From NCBI GenBank assembly GCA_964518725.1, contig CAZFKP010000013.1, positions 1 to 64,000 on the forward strand: a DNA stretch of 64,000 nt, read 5' to 3'. Position 1 is the stretch's first letter, and each line of letters starts with the position of its first letter. The DNA comes from JANRKF01 sp964518725 (lineage in GTDB: Bacteria > Pseudomonadota > Alphaproteobacteria > Rickettsiales > SXRF01). The notes under the pieces are model-generated. The model was not told the origin of the DNA. It saw only the letters and a list, made by a program, of their open reading frames with translations, and made no database searches. The position numbers and the translations under genes were made by a program. Positions 59,643-64,000 of this stretch are shown here, in pieces.

Positions 59643-60527
59643 CTATGAGCCTTTTGCTGCTGTCGGTTGATTGGTTGCGGCCGGAGCCGGGGTGTATTGC
59701 ACGCGCACCACCTGCATCGGATCCGGTGCATCGCTGCGCGGCGCGTTAGGTTTCGGTGGGGCTGGGGATTCGTTGTGCGTGGCCGGTGCCGTGCTCTGGA
59801 AACTGTCCATGGCGCGCTGCCCGTACATTAGGCCTAAAGCAACGGCGCCGGCGCCGAGCAGCAATGAGCCACCCATGGAGGCAACGGCGAGTGCAATCAC
59901 TGCGCCGACAGCCAGCCCGATCAGTGAGCCGGCTCCAAAGCTCATGCCCATTTTTTGTGACACGTCTTTGAAGAATTTGATGGTCGTGCTGGCAAAGCTC
60001 TCTGTTGGCGTCGGCGCATCTGGGGCAGGGTGGTTCGCCGGGTTGTATTTGCTGGCCGGGTGCGTGTCCGGGGTGCCACCCTTGGAGTAGTGTTCATCGC
60101 CGATGAGCTTATTCACACCGGGGATTTGGTCATAGATACGCATCGGCGGTGCTTCGCCGGCGCTGGCCAGATGCTGTTCAAACCCCGCCTCGATAAGAAG
60201 CGGTGGGACAATGGCTCCAAGCGGCGACAGTGCCAGCGTACCACCGGTATACTCCAGCGCTTCGCGCGCAGTATTGACCGCAATCTCGGTATTGGGCGCA
60301 ATGTGATTGACCACATTCTTGGTATAGCGATGCGCCTCGGCGCTTTCCTCGGCGCGGCCTTCTGTGGTGGTTGCGTTTGGCTGCCGGAAAGCTTTTTCAA
60401 CATAGTGCGGGTTGCCGGTGCTCCACAGGAACTCGGCCGTATCCGACGCACCGACCCACGAAGCAATATGTCCCGCCCCGGAATAGAGCTTCCTGCTTCC
60501 CCATTCGAATGGTGCCGTCCAACCCAT
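59643..60527 (-). CDS. Membrane orphan with Gly-rich TM hairpin and Pro-rich tail (paralogue B)
   Basis: The 294-residue product has a soluble N-terminal region (1-120) with WTAPFEWGSRKLYSGAGHI, a linker rich in Pro and His (150-175), a transmembrane hairpin at 197-237 with FGAGSLI and SLLLGAGAVALGLMYGQ, Asp241, and a Pro/Ala-rich tail (247-290). It lies upstream of paralogue A on the same strand with a 71-base gap, and a promoter precedes it. The tail could bind another protein. The function is unknown. Confidence 0.7.
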   Translation of the reverse strand: MGWTAPFEWGSRKLYSGAGHIASWVGASDTAEFLWSTGNPHYVEKAFRQPNATTTEGRAEESAEAHRYTKNVVNHIAPNTEIAVNTAREALEYTGGTLALSPLGAIVPPLLIEAGFEQHLASAGEAPPMRIYDQIPGVNKLIGDEHYSKGGTPDTHPASKYNPANHPAPDAPTPTESFASTTIKFFKDVSQKMGMSFGAGSLIGLAVGAVIALAVASMGGSLLLGAGAVALGLMYGQRAMDSFQSTAPATHNESPAPPKPNAPRSDAPDPMQVVRVQYTPAPAATNQPTAAKGS

Positions 60528-60603
60528 TGTTACTCGATCCTAAATACACGTGTTTTCATACTGCCATACTAGCATAAAGCGGCAAAAGTAGTATGAACAT
60601 TAT

Positions 60604-60632
60604 GATATAGGAATATGACAATTTCGTGACAA
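60604..60632 (-). promoter_or_regulatory. Promoter for the paralogous membrane pair
   Basis: On the minus strand TTGTCA (60632-60627) and TATATC (60609-60604) are 17 bases apart. They lie between ffh and the 294-residue gene, leaving a leader of about 70 bases. Confidence 0.5.
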
Positions 60633-60638
60633 GGAAAC

Positions 60639-62003
60639 CTATGGTTTTCCAAGAAGTTGGCTAAGGATATTCCCCTGGCCGCCACGCATCATCCCCTTGG
60701 CGCCCATTTTTCCGAATTTCTTCATCATATCCGCCATTTGTTGCTGCTGCTTCAGTATCTTGTTCACATCCTGCACCGTGGTGCCTGATCCTTTAGCGAT
60801 GCGGATACGCCGCGAACCGTTGATCAGCTTGGGGAACTGCCGCTCTCTGGGGGTCATGGAAAGAATGATCGCCTCCTGCCGTGCAATAATCTTTTCGTCG
60901 ATATTCGCGTTCGCCAGCTGATCCTTGATTTTCCCCATGCCGGGGATCAGGTTCATCATGCTGCCGATGCCGCCCATTTTTTTCATTTTACGCATCTGGT
61001 CGAGCAGGTCGTTGAAATCGAATTGCCCCGACATCATGCGTTTACCCATGATGTCCGCTTCTTCCTGCGTCACGGCTTCGGCGGCTTTTTCCACCAGCGA
61101 CACGACATCGCCCATGTCGAGGATGCGCCCGGCAATCCGCGCCGGATGAAATTCTTCCAGCGCGTCGAGCTTTTCGCCGAGCCCCATGAATTTGATCGGC
61201 TGGCCGGTGACGGCGCGCATGGAAAGCGCAGCACCCCCGCGTCCGTCGCCATCGACGCGGGTGAGGATAATACCGGTGACGCCGATTTTTTCATGAAAGG
61301 TTTTGGCGATGGTCACGGCGTCCTGACCCGTCAGGGAATCCGCTACCAGCAAGGTTTCCAGCGGGTTTGCCAGCGATTTCACCGCCGTAAGTTCACCCAT
61401 CAGCTCGTCGTCAATATGCAGCCGCCCCGCCGTATCGAGCAGTAGCACATCGTAGCCACCGAGTTTCGCTTCCGTCATGGCGCGCTCGGTGATTTCACGC
61501 GGCTTTTGCCCGGTGATGACTGGCAAGGCATCGATCCCTGCCTGCTTGGCCACCTGTGCGAGCTGCTCCTGCGCGGCGGGGCGGTAAATATCGAGCGAGG
61601 CGACCAGCACTTTTTTGTTCTGTTTATTTTTCAGCCTAAGCGCCAGCTTCCCGGTGCTCGTCGTTTTACCGGAGCCTTGCAGGCCGACCATCATGATAAC
61701 CACAGGCGGGTTAGCCGCCAGGTTCAGTGCCTGATGCTCGCTGCCAAGCAGCTCGGCCAAGTGGTCATTCACCAGCTTGATGACCATCTGCGATGGGTTG
61801 ATGGAGGCCACGATATTCGCGCCCACAGCCTTTTCTTTGAGCGAGGAAATAAAATCTTTTACCACCGGCAGCGCGACGTCCGCTTCCAGAAGCGCGATCC
61901 GCACTTCGCGGGCAACCGCGTCAATATCGGCTTCGGTCAGCACCCCGCGCTTGCGGAGAGTGCCAAAAATACCAGTGAGTTTGGAGGAGAGGGAGGAGAA
62001 CAT
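60639..62003 (-). CDS. ffh: Signal recognition particle protein Ffh
   Basis: Ffh with 4.5S RNA delivers nascent membrane proteins to FtsY and SecYEG. The 454-residue product has the N domain, G domain motifs GLQGSGKTTSTGKLALRL (G1), LLDTAGRLHIDDEL (G3) and TRVDGDGRGGAALS, and the Met-rich M domain with MMKKFGKMGAKGMMRGG. In many alphaproteobacteria ffh directly precedes rpsP; here two membrane orphans and plsC lie between. No 4.5S RNA gene was identified in the window. Confidence 0.97.
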   Translation of the reverse strand: MFSSLSSKLTGIFGTLRKRGVLTEADIDAVAREVRIALLEADVALPVVKDFISSLKEKAVGANIVASINPSQMVIKLVNDHLAELLGSEHQALNLAANPPVVIMMVGLQGSGKTTSTGKLALRLKNKQNKKVLVASLDIYRPAAQEQLAQVAKQAGIDALPVITGQKPREITERAMTEAKLGGYDVLLLDTAGRLHIDDELMGELTAVKSLANPLETLLVADSLTGQDAVTIAKTFHEKIGVTGIILTRVDGDGRGGAALSMRAVTGQPIKFMGLGEKLDALEEFHPARIAGRILDMGDVVSLVEKAAEAVTQEEADIMGKRMMSGQFDFNDLLDQMRKMKKMGGIGSMMNLIPGMGKIKDQLANANIDEKIIARQEAIILSMTPRERQFPKLINGSRRIRIAKGSGTTVQDVNKILKQQQQMADMMKKFGKMGAKGMMRGGQGNILSQLLGKP

Positions 62004-62074
62004 AAAAAGTTGCTAATTAGTAAATATTTGTTAAACTAAGGCCATTCGATAGTCATCCTACCGGAGTAGATTGC

Positions 62075-62971
62075 GTGGATCAAGAAGCGAAACCAGAATT
62101 AGGAAATAGTGATCCTCCAGTAATGATTGGGCAGGTGCTCGGGATTGCGCTGACCCCAAATATGGAGCAGCGGATTAAGCTTGGGGGCGCCAGCACGATC
62201 CTCACGGCAGACTCGGAAACGCTCTTGTCGTTTAAAACGCAAATGATGCAGAGCGGTCTTGAAATTGACGGTGTGCTCGGTGCCGGTGCGGCATCCGCGA
62301 CATTCACGCTAAAAAATTCCCCGCACGCAGTGCTGAAACTCTTCAAGCATGATAAAGAGTTGAATCGCAACCTGTCGGTGGTCGAGGATATTTTTCAGCA
62401 TCCGGCAGTTGCACAACCGATTGCCTCGCGTGACTTCATTTTTGGTGGTGATAGCTACACTGTGGCCATTCTTCCAAAGGCAGCTTTGGTTGGTGATGCC
62501 CCCAATTTTGAAGAGGAAAAGTACCATTACCCCAAGATTTCCGGGGCGTTGGCCGCCAGCGGCATTTTGGCCAATTGGTGGGATATATTGGGGCAGTCCG
62601 GGCAGATCGGCGCGTTGCTCGACGAACATGGCAATAAGGCATGCTATAGCGACGGTACGCCGATTACCGTCATCATCGATAGTGACAGTATGGCTAAAAA
62701 AGCTCCCGAGCTGAATTTTTACGAAAAGTTACAGGAGTATCATCCGGAGGTTGCACCGGACGTGCCAACTGCCGCGCAACTCAAAGAGCTTCGTGACGCG
62801 CAGTTGAAACAGCGTAAATGGGTGATGGAAGAAATCGACCACACTACCCGCCCGGATCAATTCAACTGGTTCGAGTGGGGGGTAGGGCGTTACAACGAAG
62901 TGTTTGATCCGACGGTGGCGGCTTCCAGGTGGATGCAGCCGCAACAACAGAAGGCGGCGCATGCCCGCTAG
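62075..62971 (+). CDS. Orphan protein with possible kinase-like N-lobe
   Basis: The 298-residue product is not assigned. Residues 66-91 read like a protein kinase N-lobe: a Gly-rich GVLGAGAASATF loop, then AVLKLFK with Lys88, followed by a helix with Glu104 and two strands (FIFGGDSYTVAILPKA). A later TVIIDSDS (198-205) could match the metal-binding DFG strand, but the HRD motif is not visible. A pseudokinase or an unrelated fold are both possible. The GTG start at 62075 has a GGAG site eight bases upstream. Its stop shares a CTAG with the convergent gene. It ends in a basic HAR tail. Confidence 0.62.
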   Translation: MDQEAKPELGNSDPPVMIGQVLGIALTPNMEQRIKLGGASTILTADSETLLSFKTQMMQSGLEIDGVLGAGAASATFTLKNSPHAVLKLFKHDKELNRNLSVVEDIFQHPAVAQPIASRDFIFGGDSYTVAILPKAALVGDAPNFEEEKYHYPKISGALAASGILANWWDILGQSGQIGALLDEHGNKACYSDGTPITVIIDSDSMAKKAPELNFYEKLQEYHPEVAPDVPTAAQLKELRDAQLKQRKWVMEEIDHTTRPDQFNWFEWGVGRYNEVFDPTVAASRWMQPQQQKAAHAR

Positions 62972-63273
62972 TCGAGCGCTAGCCGTTCGATCACCCGGCC
63001 ACCCTGCATGTGCTCACTAATAATTTCATCGATATCGGCCTTGCTTTTTGGGCTGTACCATACCCCATCAGGGTATATGACGATGCAGGGACCAAGTTCG
63101 CAGCGATCAAGGCATCCGGCTTGGTTTACCCGTGCTTTGGATACCCCAAGCTCCTTCAGCCTCTGCTTCAGGTAATCGCGGAGTGCTTCCGCGCCTTTTT
63201 CGGCGCAGCAGCCACGCGTATGTCCCGGCTCGCGCTTGTTGGTGCAGCAGAAAATATGGCAGTCGAAAAACAT
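62968..63273 (-). CDS. (2Fe-2S) ferredoxin-like thioredoxin-fold protein
   Basis: The 101-residue product has the pattern of the small thioredoxin-fold [2Fe-2S] proteins: HIFCCTNKREPGHTRGCCAEKG at the start, with several Cys, and NQAGCLDRCELGPCIVIYPDGVWY, where the last Cys pair completes the site (quoted in part: GCLDRCELGPCIVIYP). Such proteins are common in alphaproteobacteria, but their partners are unknown. Its ATG overlaps the YggT gene stop by one base, so the two are coupled. Confidence 0.9.
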   Translation of the reverse strand: MFFDCHIFCCTNKREPGHTRGCCAEKGAEALRDYLKQRLKELGVSKARVNQAGCLDRCELGPCIVIYPDGVWYSPKSKADIDEIISEHMQGGRVIERLALD

Positions 63274-63560
63274 CAGAGATTATAAAAATACGTATAAAGC
63301 GCGCTGGTAGCGAAGTTGAGCAACAGGATCAGGATAATCGGCGACAGGTCGATGCCGCCCAGATCCGGCATGTATTTCTGGATGGGGCGAAGCGCCGGAT
63401 GCACCAGCCGGTCGAGCGCATAGCTGATTCGCTGCACCAGCGGCTGGTAGCCGTTGATGATTTTGAACGAGATGAGGGTGGAAAGCACCGCCCACACGAT
63501 CACACAGATCAGGTAGATGTGGATCGCCGAGGCGAGCAGGTCAATAAAAGGGTTGAGCAT
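63273..63560 (-). CDS. YggT family membrane protein
   Basis: The 95-residue product has two hydrophobic segments joined by a loop with RLVHPALRPIQKYMPDLGGIDLSPI, the YggT signature (RPIQKYMPDLGGIDLSPI). Family members are linked to osmotic stress tolerance or to division and photosystem assembly in other bacteria; the role here is unknown. It precedes the [2Fe-2S] protein gene with a one-base overlap. Confidence 0.92.
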   Translation of the reverse strand: MLNPFIDLLASAIHIYLICVIVWAVLSTLISFKIINGYQPLVQRISYALDRLVHPALRPIQKYMPDLGGIDLSPIILILLLNFATSALYTYFYNL

Positions 63561-63579
63561 CGAATCCTACCGGGTTAGC

Positions 63580-64000
63580 ATGAAACGCAACGCCACAGAT
63601 ACAGTAGATCCCGCCCTTATGTCAAAACGTAATATCAGCTACACGGCATGGATTGTCATCCGCTGCTTGATGGCGCTGCATGAAAGCAAGCGCTGGCGGA
63701 ATTTGGTGCCGGACGACGCGGCGCATTTTTATGCCCGCTGTATTGGTTATTGCGGAAAGCACGCGGCGAGTTTCAGGGTTCGCAACCTGTTGCCGCCCGC
63801 CTGTACCGCGCTGGGGGTGGAGGCGTTTCTGGCGCGGGGTGTAATCCGCCATTTTGCGCTACGCAAAGCGGCAATCGCGACGATGGTGGAAGAGGCCGTT
63901 GCCGGGGGCGCCGCGCAGCTGGTGGTGCTTGGTGGCGGGTTTGACTTATGTGCTTACAGGATGGCAAGCAGCCACCCCGAGCTTGCGGTACTGGAAATTG
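63580..64000 (+). CDS. SAM methyltransferase, LCMT/Ppm1-like, 5' part
   Basis: The frame runs from ATG at 63580 (or 63619) to the window edge, giving 140 codons without a stop. The visible part has RNISYTAWIVIRCLMALHES, then a helical stretch, and QLVVLGGGFDLCAYRM, the SAM-binding motif of the leucine carboxyl methyltransferase family (Ppm1/Ppm2/Tcmp). In that family the segment is usually LGAGxDxRAYR. The C-terminal half lies beyond the window, so substrate is unknown. Confidence 0.8.
   Translation, partial: MKRNATDTVDPALMSKRNISYTAWIVIRCLMALHESKRWRNLVPDDAAHFYARCIGYCGKHAASFRVRNLLPPACTALGVEAFLARGVIRHFALRKAAIATMVEEAVAGGAAQLVVLGGGFDLCAYRMASSHPELAVLEI

Noticed and set aside
1..64000. CRISPR arrays, transposases, prophage genes
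   Set aside because: No regularly spaced repeats, no transposase, integrase or phage structural motif was found on either strand.

Overview
The window is a roughly 64 kb chromosomal segment of an alphaproteobacterium. Support comes from the ribosomal S10-spc-alpha gene string, an ATP12-type F1-ATPase chaperone next to RluC, an AspRS with the alphaproteobacterial RADRSPGEFYQL segment, the propionyl-CoA carboxylase pair, the cysE-iscR-iscS string, and the block asd-leuB-leuD-leuC-rplS-trmD-rimM-rpsP-ffh. A type-2 (archaeal-like) valyl-tRNA synthetase suggests a deep-branching lineage, but the genus cannot be fixed from sequence alone.

Layout. Bases 1-13.3 kb hold rplB(end)-rpsS-rplV-rpsC-rplP-rpmC-rpsQ-rplN-rplX-rplE-rpsN-rpsH-rplF-rplR-rpsE-rpmD-rplO-secY-adk, then an unusual half-length pyruvate phosphate dikinase-like gene, then rpsM-rpsK-rpoA-rplQ ending in a clear intrinsic terminator. 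From 13.3 to 20.2 kb come crcB, rluC, ATP12, pccB, a small membrane protein, pccA, lipB and tRNA-Leu(GAG). From 20.2 to 20.75 kb there is a protein-free, hairpin-rich stretch with a large palindrome. From 20.75 to 35.1 kb come an HNH nuclease, a TetR regulator, rimO, two GT-C membrane glycosyltransferases, aspS, a nitrilase, marC, ubiG, a TPR-acetyltransferase fusion, lysC and several orphan genes. From 35.2 to 45.4 kb come a nitronate monooxygenase-like gene, pyrB-glycosyltransferase-pyrC-pyrF, a hydrolase, cysE-iscR-iscS, a PAS_5 protein and small orphans. From 45.4 to 63.6 kb come valS, asd, a CDF transporter with leuB, leuD and leuC, rplS/trmD, rimM/rpsP, plsC, ffh, a [2Fe-2S] protein and YggT. 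The window ends inside an LCMT-like methyltransferase.

The genes cover translation and protein export (ribosome, SecY, Ffh, RimO, RimM, TrmD, RluC), pyrimidine synthesis (pyrB, pyrC, pyrF), aspartate-family and leucine synthesis (lysC, asd, leuBCD), cysteine/Fe-S assembly, propionyl-CoA carboxylation, lipoylation, ubiquinone synthesis and envelope glycosylation.

The main oddities are these. (1) A homologous leader element of about 80 bp with a conserved A/T-rich hairpin precedes both rpoA and rplS. (2) A palindromic GGGATTA-type repeat is inserted in frame inside valS. (3) A PPDK homologue lacks the ATP-grasp half and has Val at the catalytic Cys position. (4) Two tandem paralogous membrane proteins share a glycine-rich transmembrane hairpin and a Pro-rich tail. 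(5) Unrecognised genes sit at nearly every joint of the conserved ffh-rpsP-trmD-leuCD-asd block, one of which has a possible kinase-like N-lobe. (6) Many convergent gene pairs share four-base overlapping stop codons. No CRISPR array, transposase or phage gene was seen.
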